From positions 62,001-126,000 of the forward strand of contig JAGXRF010000097.1 of NCBI GenBank assembly GCA_018335925.1: a stretch of DNA of 64,000 nucleotides, read 5' to 3'. Under the pieces are notes generated by a model. The model was given only the letters and a program-made list of their open reading frames with translations, did not search any database and had not been told where the DNA came from. Positions 35,476 through 44,031 of this stretch are shown in pieces. The position numbers and the translations under genes were made by a program. Every line of letters begins with the position of its first letter. The first letter of the stretch is position 1. Source of the stretch: Flavobacteriales bacterium. GTDB lineage: Bacteria; Bacteroidota; Bacteroidia; Flavobacteriales; Flavobacteriaceae.

Positions 35476-36593
35476 ATCGATTTTTTCAAAGAAAGCACTA
35501 AGTCTTTAATTTCATTTTTGGTATTGTAACTATGCAAGCAAATTCGAATGCGTTCGGTTCCTTTTGGCACGGTTGGATGCAATACTTCTTTTACGCCAAA
35601 TCCTTCCTTTTTTAATTGATTGGCAACTTGTTTGGTTGCTTCATTTCCTCCAATCGGAATTACTTGAATAGGAGTATGGTTGGTAGAAACTTCTGGGAAA
35701 TATTGCTTCATCAACTCCTGATACCATTGGATATTTTCTTTTAGTGCTGCAATGATTGCGTTAGATTTTTCTAAATAATGATAGGCTACCCAAATGTTGG
35801 TAACTTGGTGTGTACTCGGAGCGGTGGTATAAATAAAACTTCTGGCAAAATTTACCAAATATTGGATAAGTTTTTCATTACCAACCACAGCAGCTCCGTG
35901 GGTTCCTATAGATTTTCCGAAAGTAAAAACTCGTGCAAAAATTTGTTCTTGTAAACTCAAATGCTGTACCAATCCTTTTGGGTAAAGCCCAAGTGCATGT
36001 GCTTCATCCACTATGCCAAAAGCATGGTGTTTTTGCAATAACTTGGTCCAATTGTTTAAATCCGGACTATCTCCATCCATCGAAAAAACACTTTCGGTAA
36101 CCACATATACATGTTGGAATTGGTGCTCAAATTTCTGCAACATTTCTTCCAAAACTACATCATCCAAATGTGGATATTTATAAGCAGTAGCATGGCTTAA
36201 TCTGATGCCATCTAAAATAGAAGCATGTACCAATGCATCATACAAAACCAAATCTCCTTTTTGTGGCACACTACTTAACAACCCTAAATTAGCATCGTAT
36301 CCGGAGTTGAATAATAAAGCAGCTTCTGTTTGGTGGTATTTGGCAAGGTATTGCTCCGTTTGTTGTATCCATTTTGAATTTCCGGAAATCAACCTGGAAC
36401 CAGTAGACCCTAAAGTTGATATTTGCTTTTCAGTCAAAAGGATATCAATAGAAGCAGTAATTTCTTGATTTTTGGCAAATCCTAAATAATCATTAGAAAA
36501 AAAATCCACTTCAAAATCAGGAACTTGTAAAGTTCGCAAAGCATTTTGTTGGATGCGTTGGTTTAATTTTTCCGATAATCTATTAGGTACCAT
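35472..36593 (-). CDS. bioF: 8-amino-7-oxononanoate synthase
   Basis: PLP enzyme joining pimeloyl thioester and L-Ala. Motifs: FFSNDYLGFA, STLGSTGSRLISGN, DEAHALG and the PLP lysine in FTFGKSIGTHGA. The open frame extends to 36623 (383 aa), but that ATG lies inside the terminator hairpin of the upstream bacilliredoxin gene. I therefore take the Met at 36593 (MVPNRLSEKL), giving 373 aa; the Met at 36611 is the alternative. bioB, bioC and bioH are not in the window. Confidence 0.94.
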   Translation of the reverse strand: MVPNRLSEKLNQRIQQNALRTLQVPDFEVDFFSNDYLGFAKNQEITASIDILLTEKQISTLGSTGSRLISGNSKWIQQTEQYLAKYHQTEAALLFNSGYDANLGLLSSVPQKGDLVLYDALVHASILDGIRLSHATAYKYPHLDDVVLEEMLQKFEHQFQHVYVVTESVFSMDGDSPDLNNWTKLLQKHHAFGIVDEAHALGLYPKGLVQHLSLQEQIFARVFTFGKSIGTHGAAVVGNEKLIQYLVNFARSFIYTTAPSTHQVTNIWVAYHYLEKSNAIIAALKENIQWYQELMKQYFPEVSTNHTPIQVIPIGGNEATKQVANQLKKEGFGVKEVLHPTVPKGTERIRICLHSYNTKNEIKDLVLSLKKSI

Positions 36594-36604
36594 AAGATAA
36601 AACG

Positions 36605-36628
36605 AAGGCATGAGAAATCCCATGCCTT
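36605..36628 (-). terminator. Hairpin after the bacilliredoxin gene
   Basis: AAGGCATG/CATGCCTT stem with an 8-nt loop, then CGTTTT on the minus strand. It lies 23 bp after the bacilliredoxin stop and just before bioF, overlapping bioF's uppermost possible starts. Confidence 0.65.
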
Positions 36629-36650
36629 ACTAATTATTTAAAAATGCGGA

Positions 36651-37061
36651 TTAACAATATTCGTTAAAAGCATCCATTAAGTTTTCTGCAATTAACTCAG
36701 CCGGACGACCTTCAATGTGGTGTCTTTCTAGCATATGAACCAATTCTCCATCTTTAAACAAAGCCATGCTTGGTGAGGAAGGTGGAAAAGGAAACATTTG
36801 CTTACGAGCAGCATCTACCGCTTCTTTGTCCACTCCTGCAAAAGCAGTAAACAAAAAGTCAGGTTTTTTATCTCCTTGGATACTCATTTTAGCTGCTGGT
36901 CTGGCATTTCTGGCAGCACAACCACAAACAGAGTTAATCACAACTAAGGCAGTACCTTTTTGAGACAATGCTTGTTCCACTTCTGTTGCAGTATATAGTT
37001 CTTGAAAACCGGCTTGCACCAGTTCTTCTTTCATTGGTTTTACTAAATCTTCTGGATACAT
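36651..37061 (-). CDS. BrxA/BrxB family bacilliredoxin
   Basis: 136 aa thioredoxin-fold protein of the YphP/YqiW family. The active site is Cys46-Gly-Cys48 in [12 protein letters not shown], the atypical CGC motif of bacilliredoxins. These remove bacillithiol from proteins in Firmicutes; Bacteroidota also carry the family and some make bacillithiol. The C-terminal part ([19 protein letters not shown]) is conserved. Cytoplasmic. A separate unit upstream of bioF with its own terminator. Confidence 0.92.
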   Translation of the reverse strand: MYPEDLVKPMKEELVQAGFQELYTATEVEQALSQKGTALVVINSVCGCAARNARPAAKMSIQGDKKPDFLFTAFAGVDKEAVDAARKQMFPFPPSSPSMALFKDGELVHMLERHHIEGRPAELIAENLMDAFNEYC

Positions 37062-37139
37062 ATTTTTGTAATTTTAAAACGCAAAAATACAAACTAATCT
37101 ACACCTAAAGGGGCGATTTTAACATTTTTGTAGCAAGTC

Positions 37140-37571
37140 TTAATTAAAAATTCGGATGGTTGCTCCTGCAACTTCTACTCGATATCTTCGGAGCGGATAA
37201 CGCAATTGTGGATCGCTTGGCAAACCGGTAAATAAATTATAGGTTGCTTCATCACACGGACATTTTACTTCAATTCCTTGTAAAGTCATGGTAGAACAAC
37301 TCGATAAAGTTTGGTTCGGACAAGCCAAATCATAAGCAAAAATGCCGCTTCCAGAATTAAATACCACCAAACCAAGTATTCCTGCATTTACTTCATTTAC
37401 AATTACAGCATTTCCGGGAAACTGTAGCGGACTGTACAACGGAAAGCTAGTATTAATCGTTACCTGAAAACTAAAGTTTGGCAAAAAAGGATTGTTGTTG
37501 TTAATGTTATCTCCTTCACAGGCAAACAAAAACAAAAGCAAAAATAGGTTGGTAAACTTTACGAACTTCAT
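37140..37571 (-). CDS. Rieske-like lipoprotein lacking the His ligands
   Basis: 143 aa. Lipobox LFAC (Cys18), then a small beta domain whose C-terminal half follows a Rieske pattern: IFAYDLACPNQ, EVKCPCDEATYNLFTG and YPLRRYRVEV. In a true Rieske centre the motifs are C-x-H and C-x-x-H. Here they read Cys84-Pro-Asn86 and Cys104-Pro-Cys-Asp107, so both His are gone and a 2Fe-2S cluster of Rieske type is unlikely. The retained cysteines may form disulfides. Role unknown. Confidence 0.75.
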   Translation of the reverse strand: MKFVKFTNLFLLLFLFACEGDNINNNNPFLPNFSFQVTINTSFPLYSPLQFPGNAVIVNEVNAGILGLVVFNSGSGIFAYDLACPNQTLSSCSTMTLQGIEVKCPCDEATYNLFTGLPSDPQLRYPLRRYRVEVAGATIRIFN

Positions 37572-37598
37572 CTTAGATGGTTATTTGAAAAAAATGTT

Positions 37599-37685
37599 TA
37601 TCTTTGTCAAAGATACTTTCTTTAAAGTTAATATTTACTACCCAATTCCCTGAAACATGAAATCCCTGTGCTGGGATTTTTTCTA
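37599..37685 (+). ncRNA. Candidate small RNA or attenuated leader before greA
   Basis: A -7 element TATCTTTG (37599-37606) precedes about 55 bases of non-coding sequence. These end in a terminator hairpin AAATCCC-TGTGCT-GGGATTT followed by T6 (37660-37682). A transcript of about 70-75 nt would result. It could be a stand-alone small RNA or an attenuated greA leader, since greA begins 125 bp further on. No -33 element is obvious. Confidence 0.4.
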
Positions 37686-37807
37686 TTTTATACACGTAAT
37701 TAAAAAAGGGCAAGTAGGATATTAATTTTTAAGAAAGTTTAGTTTTTTAAAGAAGAAAACGAACAACAGATTGAAATATTTTTGAAACAATACAAAATTT
37801 TGCCGTT

Positions 37808-38284
37808 ATGAGTAATGTATCTTATTACACCCCGGAAGGATTGAAAAAATTAAAAGACGAATTAGACTTTTTAAAAAGTGTGGAACGTCCGAAAGCTTCA
37901 CAAGCCATTGCAGAAGCAAGAGATAAAGGTGATTTATCAGAAAATGCCGAATACGATGCTGCCAAGGAGGCACAAGGATTGTTGGAAATGCGAATTTCTA
38001 AAATGGAAGAATTGGTTGCCAATGCTCGTTTGATTGACGAGTCGCAATTAGATACTTCCAAAGCATTGGTATTATCTACCGTAAAAATCAAAAATGTAGC
38101 CAATAACATGCAAATGAAATATACTTTGGTAGCTGAAAGTGAAGCAGATTTAAAAACCGGAAAAATATCGGTGACCTCTCCTATCGGAAAAGGGTTGCTC
38201 GGAAAATCGGTTGGTGAAATTGCAGAAGTAACCGTACCGAATGGCACCATGAAATTTGAAGTATTGGAAATTACCAGAGAATAA
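37808..38284 (+). CDS. greA: Transcription elongation factor GreA
   Basis: 158 aa. It stimulates transcript cleavage in backtracked RNA polymerase. The N-terminal coiled coil (about 1-75) has the functional tip with DLSENAEYDAAKE, and the C-terminal FKBP-like domain has SPIGKGLLGKSVGE. Length is canonical. It is followed 2 bp later by the HIT gene, so the two are one operon. Confidence 0.97.
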   Translation: MSNVSYYTPEGLKKLKDELDFLKSVERPKASQAIAEARDKGDLSENAEYDAAKEAQGLLEMRISKMEELVANARLIDESQLDTSKALVLSTVKIKNVANNMQMKYTLVAESEADLKTGKISVTSPIGKGLLGKSVGEIAEVTVPNGTMKFEVLEITRE

Positions 38285-38286
38285 CC

Positions 38287-38688
38287 ATGGCAAGTATATT
38301 CACCAAAATAGTAGAAGGCATCATTCCGTGTTACAAAGTAGCCGAAACGGAGGAATTTTTGGCTTTTTTAGATGTCAACCCAAATGCTGCAGGGCATACC
38401 TTGTGTATTCCTAAAAAAGAAGTAGATAAAATTTTTGACTTAGATGCCAATACCTACCAAGGTTTGATGGAATTTGCCAGAAAAGTAGCCATTGGTTTAG
38501 AAAAAGCAGTGCCATGCAAACGTATCGGAATGGCTGTGATAGGGTTAGAAGTGCCTCATGTGCACGTGCATTTAGTTCCGTTACAAACTATGGAAGATAT
38601 TCGTTTTCAGCAAAAAGTTTCTTTATCCGAAGAAGAAATGACGGAGTTGGCAAATAAAATTTCCTTGCAAGTAAACTTAAATATATAG
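38287..38688 (+). CDS. HIT family protein
   Basis: 133 aa nucleotide-binding hydrolase of the histidine-triad family. It begins with the usual SIFTKIVEGIIPCYKV. The triad HVHVH (His91, His93, His95) is in VPHVHVHLVPL. Family members hydrolyse adenosine phosphoramidates or dinucleotides. It lies directly behind greA, an arrangement common in flavobacteria. Confidence 0.95.
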   Translation: MASIFTKIVEGIIPCYKVAETEEFLAFLDVNPNAAGHTLCIPKKEVDKIFDLDANTYQGLMEFARKVAIGLEKAVPCKRIGMAVIGLEVPHVHVHLVPLQTMEDIRFQQKVSLSEEEMTELANKISLQVNLNI

Positions 38689-38702
38689 AGTTAACTTAAA
38701 AC

Positions 38703-38735
38703 AACATTATAAATATGTTTTATATTTGTAAAACA
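38703..38735 (+). promoter_or_regulatory. Promoter and operator-like repeats of the MazF pair
   Basis: The -7 element TATATTTG (38721-38728) lies within an inverted repeat TGTTTTA-TATTTG-TAAAACA (38716-38722 and 38729-38735). A second repeat AACAT/ATGTT (38703-38707, 38715-38719) adjoins it. This fits autoregulation by the ribbon-helix-helix antitoxin. Confidence 0.55.
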
Positions 38736-38748
38736 CATTTATTTTTTT

Positions 38749-38988
38749 ATGACTACTTTCACCAGTACCTTACCAGAAGAGTTGTTTGAGCAATTAAGCG
38801 AAATTGCAAAAAGACTTTCTGTACCTAAAAATAAAATCATCGAAAAATCACTTACCCTTTATTTACAGCAATTAAGCAAAGCTGAATACCGAAAAACATA
38901 CCAAAAAATGAGTGGAGATACCGATGTATTTTCTCTTGCGGAAGAAGGAATGCAAGAATATTACCAACAATTGAATAAAGAAGATTAA
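38749..38988 (+). CDS. Ribbon-helix-helix antitoxin
   Basis: 79 aa. An N-terminal strand TTFTSTLPEELFEQL followed by two helices (EIAKRLSVPKNKIIEKSLTLYL) is a typical RHH DNA-binding domain. The acidic C-terminal part (about 50-79) would bind the toxin. It precedes the MazF gene by 1 bp and has operator-like repeats at its promoter. Confidence 0.88.
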   Translation: MTTFTSTLPEELFEQLSEIAKRLSVPKNKIIEKSLTLYLQQLSKAEYRKTYQKMSGDTDVFSLAEEGMQEYYQQLNKED

Positions 38989-38989
38989 A

Positions 38990-39331
38990 ATGTTAATTGC
39001 CAAACAAGGGGAGTTGTGGTATGCTAATTTATCTCCGGCAAAAGGTAGTGAACAGGATGGATTTAGGCCAGTTTTAATAATTAGTGGCAACTTATTAAAT
39101 GAACATGCTCCAATTGTGGTTTGTTGTCCGTTAACTTCTAAAATAAAAAATTACAAAGGAAATGTGGTATTAGAGCCTAATGAGGAAAATTGTTTGAATG
39201 TTTCTTCAGAAATAATGACGTATCACATCAGAAGTATTTCCAAAGAACGTTTGAAAGAAAAAATAGGAATTGTTCCCATGCAAGTGGTAGAACAAATTAA
39301 AAAATCTTTACAAGAAATACTTACCTACTAA
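38990..39331 (+). CDS. MazF/PemK-type endoribonuclease toxin
   Basis: 113 aa. The PemK-like barrel has the characteristic start KQGELWYANLSPAKGSEQDG followed by FRPVLIIS, then VVCCPLTSKIKNYKGNV and a C-terminal helix. Members cleave mRNA at short sequences and are neutralised by the preceding antitoxin. Intact and of normal length. Confidence 0.92.
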   Translation: MLIAKQGELWYANLSPAKGSEQDGFRPVLIISGNLLNEHAPIVVCCPLTSKIKNYKGNVVLEPNEENCLNVSSEIMTYHIRSISKERLKEKIGIVPMQVVEQIKKSLQEILTY

Positions 39332-39357
39332 GTTTTTAAATATTTATCAATAAATCA

Positions 39358-40512
39358 ATGAAAATCTCTCCTATTGCCATACAAAACATTGCTAGTATTT
39401 CTGCTTTAGGGAGTAATGATGCGGAAATTATTCAAAATTATCGGAACCTAAAACCCTTGTTTGTAAAACAAACAAAAGGATTGGAAGAGATTTGGGTTAG
39501 TAAGCTTACTGAGGCTATTCAAAAGGAGATTTTTCAGTTAAGAAAAGAAAACAACAAGTATCGCGATTTAGATGCTTCTGTGCTATATGCCATGTTAGTA
39601 GGCAGAAATTGCTTGAACAAAACCAACTGGGATACTTCCATACCAATCGGATTAAATTTAGGAAGTTCCAGAGGGGCTACCCAACAATTGGAAGAACATT
39701 ACCAACATTTTTTAACCCATCAGCAAGCAAAAACTTTGGCTTCTCCTAGTACTACTCTAGGAAATATTTCTTCATGGGTTGCACACGATTTACAATTGAA
39801 TGGCCCTGAATTTTCACATTCCATCACCTGTTCTACCGGTTTGCATGCCTTGTTAAATGGAATTGCCTGGTTGCAAGCCGGAATTTGTGATCGCTTTATG
39901 GTAGGTGGAACCGAGGCTGCATTGACCGATTTTAGCATTGCCCAAATGCAAGCCATGAAAATTTATAGTTCGGAGTTAGATGCCTATCCATGTAAAGCAT
40001 TACAAACTAATAAAACAAAAAATACCATGGTTTTAGGAGAAGGAGCCGTAATGGTTGCTCTGGACAAAAACTGTGACGATAAAAAAGTAAAAATTACCGG
40101 AATTGGATTTGCCACCGAAGCTTTAACACACAGCACTTCCATCTCTGCCAACGGGACTTGTTTTGTGAAGTCGATGCAAATGGCATTGGAAGACATTGGT
40201 CCAAATGACGTGGATATTGTTGTGATGCATGCTCCGGGTACCATAAAGGGAGATTTGGCTGAAATAAACGCAGTGCATACCGTTTTTGGAAACCAAACTC
40301 CAGCCTTGACTAATAACAAATGGTTGGTAGGGCATACGTTTGGTGCTTCTGGATTGTTAAGCTTGCAAATGGCTTGTTTGATGTTACAAGAACAAGAATT
40401 TTTTGAAGTCCCGTATTTGAATTCAAACCCAAAACCAAAGAAAATTCAAAAAGTATTGGTCAATGCGGTTGGCTTTGGTGGCAATGCTGTTAGTGTTTTG
40501 GTCGAGATTTAA
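39358..40512 (+). CDS. Beta-ketoacyl synthase family protein
   Basis: 384 aa thiolase-fold condensing enzyme. The Cys-His-His triad is complete: Cys158 in SITCSTG, His291 in VVMHAPGT and His326 in VGHTFGASG. The usual Lys in the KAS loop is not obvious, and the protein is shorter than FabF (about 410). It is not part of a visible fatty acid, polyene or flexirubin cluster. Biotin genes lie 2.7 kb away on the other strand, and a ketosynthase could serve pimeloyl formation, but this is only proximity. Confidence 0.88.
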   Translation: MKISPIAIQNIASISALGSNDAEIIQNYRNLKPLFVKQTKGLEEIWVSKLTEAIQKEIFQLRKENNKYRDLDASVLYAMLVGRNCLNKTNWDTSIPIGLNLGSSRGATQQLEEHYQHFLTHQQAKTLASPSTTLGNISSWVAHDLQLNGPEFSHSITCSTGLHALLNGIAWLQAGICDRFMVGGTEAALTDFSIAQMQAMKIYSSELDAYPCKALQTNKTKNTMVLGEGAVMVALDKNCDDKKVKITGIGFATEALTHSTSISANGTCFVKSMQMALEDIGPNDVDIVVMHAPGTIKGDLAEINAVHTVFGNQTPALTNNKWLVGHTFGASGLLSLQMACLMLQEQEFFEVPYLNSNPKPKKIQKVLVNAVGFGGNAVSVLVEI

Positions 40513-41582
40513 AAATCAAACTTCAATTGTACGGCAACTAACTTTTTTTCTTGGTTGTTCAAGTTATTCATGGATATGCCAACCAACCGAACAGAATTTT
40601 CTAGTTTTTCTTGGTATAACAATTCTTTTGCAGTTTCTAACATCAACTGCGAATCATTTACAAAATAAGGCAACGTTTTGCTTCGGGTTTGTAACTTGAA
40701 ATCAGAATATTTAATTTTTAATGTGATGGTTTTACCGGATAGTTTTTTTTTCTCCAATCTTTTAGATAATTCTTTGGCAATACTTTCCAGTTTTTGTTCT
40801 AAAAATACTTCCGAAGCTATATTGGTATCAAAAGTCCTTTCTGCCCCAACCGATTTGCTTTCTCTATTTGGTTTTACTTCGCTTAAATGAATCCCTCTTA
40901 CCAATTGGTAATAATAAGTCCCCGATTTTCCAAAGTGTTCTTCCAAATATTCTTGTGTTTTTGCTTTCAAATCTTTCCCTGTAAAAATGCCTAGTTGGTA
41001 CATTTTTTCGGTTGTGACTTTTCCGATGCCATAAAATTTTCTGATTTCTAAAGCCTCTAAAAAGTCATTTGCTTCCTCAGGAGTAATGGTTTTGAACCCA
41101 TTAGGTTTGTTGACATCAGAACCAATTTTTGCCAAAAATTTATTGTACGAAATACCCGCAGAACAAGTCAATCCCGTTTCCTGAAAAACTCTATGTCTAA
41201 TTTCCTGTGCAATCCATGTGGCACTTGGGTTTCCTTTTTTGTTTTGGGTAACATCTAAATATGCTTCATCTAACGACAAAGGTTCTACCAAATCGGTGTA
41301 TTCAAAAAATATTTTTCTAATCTTTTTAGAGATTTCGGTATATCTTTCAAACCTTGGTTTTACAAAAATCAATTCTTTACACAACTTTTTTGCTTGCACC
41401 CCACTCATGGCACTTTTCACACCAAATTTTCTGGCTTCATAACTTGCTGCAGAAACCACTCCTCTCACTTCACTTCCACCTACAGCAATGGCTTTGCCTT
41501 TTAAATGCGGTTGGTCCAACTGTTCCACCGAAGCATAAAAAGCATCCATATCAATGTGAATAATCTTGCGATAACTATTCAT
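40509..41582 (-). CDS. dinB: DNA polymerase IV
   Basis: 357 aa Y-family translesion polymerase. The palm motif HIDMDAFYASVEQ and SLDEAYLDVT carry the catalytic acids. The HhH fingers/thumb (about 160-225, FYGIGKVTTEKMYQLGI) and the little-finger domain (about 235-345) follow. I take the start at 41582 (MNSYRKIIHIDMD): the frame runs up to 41621, but a -7-like TACTTTTG on the minus strand (41614-41607) lies in that extension. Overlaps the ketosynthase end by 4 bp. Confidence 0.95.
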   Translation of the reverse strand: MNSYRKIIHIDMDAFYASVEQLDQPHLKGKAIAVGGSEVRGVVSAASYEARKFGVKSAMSGVQAKKLCKELIFVKPRFERYTEISKKIRKIFFEYTDLVEPLSLDEAYLDVTQNKKGNPSATWIAQEIRHRVFQETGLTCSAGISYNKFLAKIGSDVNKPNGFKTITPEEANDFLEALEIRKFYGIGKVTTEKMYQLGIFTGKDLKAKTQEYLEEHFGKSGTYYYQLVRGIHLSEVKPNRESKSVGAERTFDTNIASEVFLEQKLESIAKELSKRLEKKKLSGKTITLKIKYSDFKLQTRSKTLPYFVNDSQLMLETAKELLYQEKLENSVRLVGISMNNLNNQEKKLVAVQLKFDF

Positions 41583-41650
41583 GTTAAAAGTTAATTGGAA
41601 GTAACACAAAAGTAAATGCAAATTTTCAGATATTTGAAAAAAGCTTTTTC

Positions 41651-42115
41651 ATGGAAATTGAAAGAAAATTTTTGGTGCAACCCATAGCTTTTGAAGCTCT
41701 GGCTAAAAAGAAAAACTACATCAAACAAGGATATTTAAACACACATCCGGAGCGAACTGTTCGAGTACGAGTTAAAAACGATACCGGATATTTAACCATT
41801 AAGGGCAAAGGAAACGAAAGTGGTACTACCCGAATGGAATGGGAAAAAGAAATTCCGCTCGAAGATGCCCTACAACTTTTAACCCTTTGCGAACCTGTAA
41901 TTATTGAAAAAACACGATTTGATATTGAATTTAAAGGCTTTTTATGGGAAGTAGACGTGTTTCATGGTGTACATCAAGGTTTGATGATAGCCGAAATTGA
42001 ATTAGAAACAGAAGGTCAGTTTTTTGAAAAACCAGATTGGATTTTACAAGAAGTTACCGGCATAGAAAAATACTACAATGCGTATTTGTCAAAGCATACG
42101 GTAAATCAGAAATGA
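41651..42115 (+). CDS. CYTH domain protein (triphosphate tunnel metalloenzyme)
   Basis: 154 aa. It begins with the ExExK signature MEIERKFLV. The tunnel strands are visible as RVRVKNDTGYLTIKGKG, EWEKEIPLEDA, EKTRFDI and WEVDVFHG..LMIAEIELE. CYTH proteins hydrolyse triphosphates or inorganic tripolyphosphate. The last 65 bp recur at 44032-44096. The duplicate encodes an in-frame, alternative C-terminus (AYLTKHTVK), suggesting the present 3' end was replaced when the following two genes entered. Confidence 0.93.
   Translation: MEIERKFLVQPIAFEALAKKKNYIKQGYLNTHPERTVRVRVKNDTGYLTIKGKGNESGTTRMEWEKEIPLEDALQLLTLCEPVIIEKTRFDIEFKGFLWEVDVFHGVHQGLMIAEIELETEGQFFEKPDWILQEVTGIEKYYNAYLSKHTVNQK
42041..42105 (+). 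repeat. Direct repeat, copy 1 (3' end of CYTH gene)
   Basis: 65 bp identical at 63 positions to 44032-44096. It lies inside the CYTH gene and brackets, with copy 2, the glycosyltransferase and membrane-protein genes. Confidence 0.95.
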
Positions 42116-42155
42116 TAAACTTTTAATACCTAATTACATAATTAAATTTCATGTT

Positions 42156-42896
42156 GTGATAAATAACAAAAAAATAGTTGTTGTACTACCTGCCTTTAAT
42201 GCATCAAAAACATTACGTAAAACTTATGATGAAATACCTTTTGAAATTGTAGATGAAGTAATTTTAGTTGATGACTTTAGTTCGGACGACACCATAGAAT
42301 TAGCAAAAGAATTAAATATTTCTCATATCATTAAGCACAATTCTAATAAAGGTTACGGTGCAAATCAAAAAAGTTGCTACAAAAAAGCTTTAGAGATTCA
42401 ATCAGACATAATCATCATGCTTCATCCTGATTATCAATATACCCCAAAATTAATCCCATCAATGGCTTATTTAATTGCCAATGAGATTTATCCGGTAGTT
42501 ATAGGTTCTAGAATTTTAGGCAAAGGTGCTTTAAAAGGAGGTATGCCGTTGTATAAATATTTAGCCAATAGGATTTTAACATTTATTCAAAACCTTTTAA
42601 TGAATCAAAAATTATCCGAGTATCATTCCGGTTTTAGAGCTTTTGATGCAGAGGTTATAAAGAAATTAAACCTAAGTAGTTGTTCTGATGATTTTGTTTT
42701 TGACAATGAAATGTTAGCACAAATTTTTATGAAAGGCTATGATATTGCAGAAATTACCTGTCCTACTAAATATTTTGAAGATGCGTCCTCTATCAACTTT
42801 AAACGAAGCGTAAAGTATGGTTTTGGAGTTATTGCTACTTCGTTGAAGTATTTTTTGCATAAAAATAAAATTCTATCCAACCGTTTATTTGACTAA
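42156..42896 (+). CDS. Glycosyltransferase family 2 (polyprenyl-phosphate type)
   Basis: 246 aa GT-A enzyme. Motifs: VVVLPAFNAS at the nucleotide-binding strand, DDFSSDDT, NKGYGANQKSCYKKAL, and MLHPDYQY where a DxD-like acid follows. It resembles dolichol/polyprenyl-phosphate mannose or glucose synthases (DPM1 type) that charge lipid carriers at the inner membrane. There is no good C-terminal TM pair. It starts with GTG. It overlaps the next gene by 8 bp and is more AT-rich than surrounding genes, suggesting import. Confidence 0.88.
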   Translation: MINNKKIVVVLPAFNASKTLRKTYDEIPFEIVDEVILVDDFSSDDTIELAKELNISHIIKHNSNKGYGANQKSCYKKALEIQSDIIIMLHPDYQYTPKLIPSMAYLIANEIYPVVIGSRILGKGALKGGMPLYKYLANRILTFIQNLLMNQKLSEYHSGFRAFDAEVIKKLNLSSCSDDFVFDNEMLAQIFMKGYDIAEITCPTKYFEDASSINFKRSVKYGFGVIATSLKYFLHKNKILSNRLFD

Positions 42897-44031
42897 GATG
42901 AAGGAATCTTTAAAATTAAAAATTAGTTTGTGGGTTGTTTTGTTTATCAACTTTTTGTTTTTGACCAAATATGCATATAGATTCACTGATTTATATTTGA
43001 TTTTAGCCATTGGAATTACTTTAGTCCAATATGTTGCTATTAAAAAAAGTAGCTTCCTTTTTAGTGTTTTTCAAAAGATAAACATTAGTCCTTTTTTCTT
43101 CATTAGCTCTTTCTTATTGGTTTTGGTGTTAATTGCTTTTAAAATTCCATTGGATTCATTAAACATTGATCGTTGGAGCGTAACAGATTCCTTTTGGAAA
43201 AATTATTTTAACAATCTATATGCTTATGAAGCCAAGTCGTTTGCAGGTAATTATCCAGGTCCAATGCCATTTTATTTTTTATTGATGCTACCCTTTTATT
43301 GGATAAATGAATATAGTTATGTTACAGCAATAGGAGCAATTTTATTGTTTTATATATTTAAAATGCAAAAAAGTAATTCGTTAGACTTGTTCAAATATTC
43401 ATTAGTAGTAGCGTCTTCATTTATTATTACTTATGAAATAATTGCAAGAAGTAATATTTTTTTTAATGGTGTATTAATTGTGTTATCGTTATTACTACTG
43501 TTTCAAAAAAAATGGCATTTAAAAAATTTAATTTTCAAAGGCACTTTGGTTGGATTGTCCTTATCCACAAGAAATGTATTTGTTATTCCTATTGCTTTAG
43601 GTTTTATGTATTTGTTTTTTGTTGAAAAACAAAAAATTTATAAGTTATTTATCATTGGAATTGTAGCTGTTTTGACCTTTATCACAACATTTATTCCTTT
43701 TATTTACAATCATTTCGATAAATTTTTGAACATAAACCCTTTTATAATACAATCTTCTTTTCTAATGCCAAAGGCATTAAGTTTCTTTTGTATTATTTTT
43801 TCAATGGGTTTTATTTTTTGTGTAAAAAATAAGTTTGATGTATATTTCTATTCCGGCATATCTTTATTTTTAACAATTATTTCCTATTACATTTTCGTAT
43901 TTACCAAAAGGGATTTTGTATCTACTTTTTTTGAAAGCTATGCAGACATTACATATTTTATTTTATGTGTTCCGTTTTTTATTTATTATTTGATTTCAAT
44001 TGGTGCTAACTCCAATAAACTTTCAAATTAA
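42889..44031 (+). CDS. Polytopic membrane protein, probable GT-C glycosyltransferase
   Basis: 380 aa with about ten hydrophobic segments throughout. A periplasmic loop with NLYAYEAKSFAGNYPGPMPFYFLLML near residue 110-140 resembles the first loop of ArnT/PMT-like GT-C enzymes, but a clear catalytic Asp-Glu pair is not certain. It overlaps the GT2 gene by 8 bp. A pair of carrier-charging GT2 and a membrane GT-C would add a sugar to a surface glycan. The low-GC, Phe/Ile/Leu/Lys-rich composition agrees with acquisition. Confidence 0.75.
   Translation: MTKMKESLKLKISLWVVLFINFLFLTKYAYRFTDLYLILAIGITLVQYVAIKKSSFLFSVFQKINISPFFFISSFLLVLVLIAFKIPLDSLNIDRWSVTDSFWKNYFNNLYAYEAKSFAGNYPGPMPFYFLLMLPFYWINEYSYVTAIGAILLFYIFKMQKSNSLDLFKYSLVVASSFIITYEIIARSNIFFNGVLIVLSLLLLFQKKWHLKNLIFKGTLVGLSLSTRNVFVIPIALGFMYLFFVEKQKIYKLFIIGIVAVLTFITTFIPFIYNHFDKFLNINPFIIQSSFLMPKALSFFCIIFSMGFIFCVKNKFDVYFYSGISLFLTIISYYIFVFTKRDFVSTFFESYADITYFILCVPFFIYYLISIGANSNKLSN

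Noticed and set aside
36594..36623. Upstream starts of bioF
   Set aside because: The ATG at 36623 lies inside the hairpin behind the bacilliredoxin gene, and the extra residues are not part of the family's N-terminus. The Met at 36611 remains possible.
39358..40512. Flexirubin or aryl-polyene cluster around the ketosynthase
   Set aside because: No acyl carrier protein, thioesterase, dehydratase or ammonia-lyase gene nearby; single condensing enzyme only.
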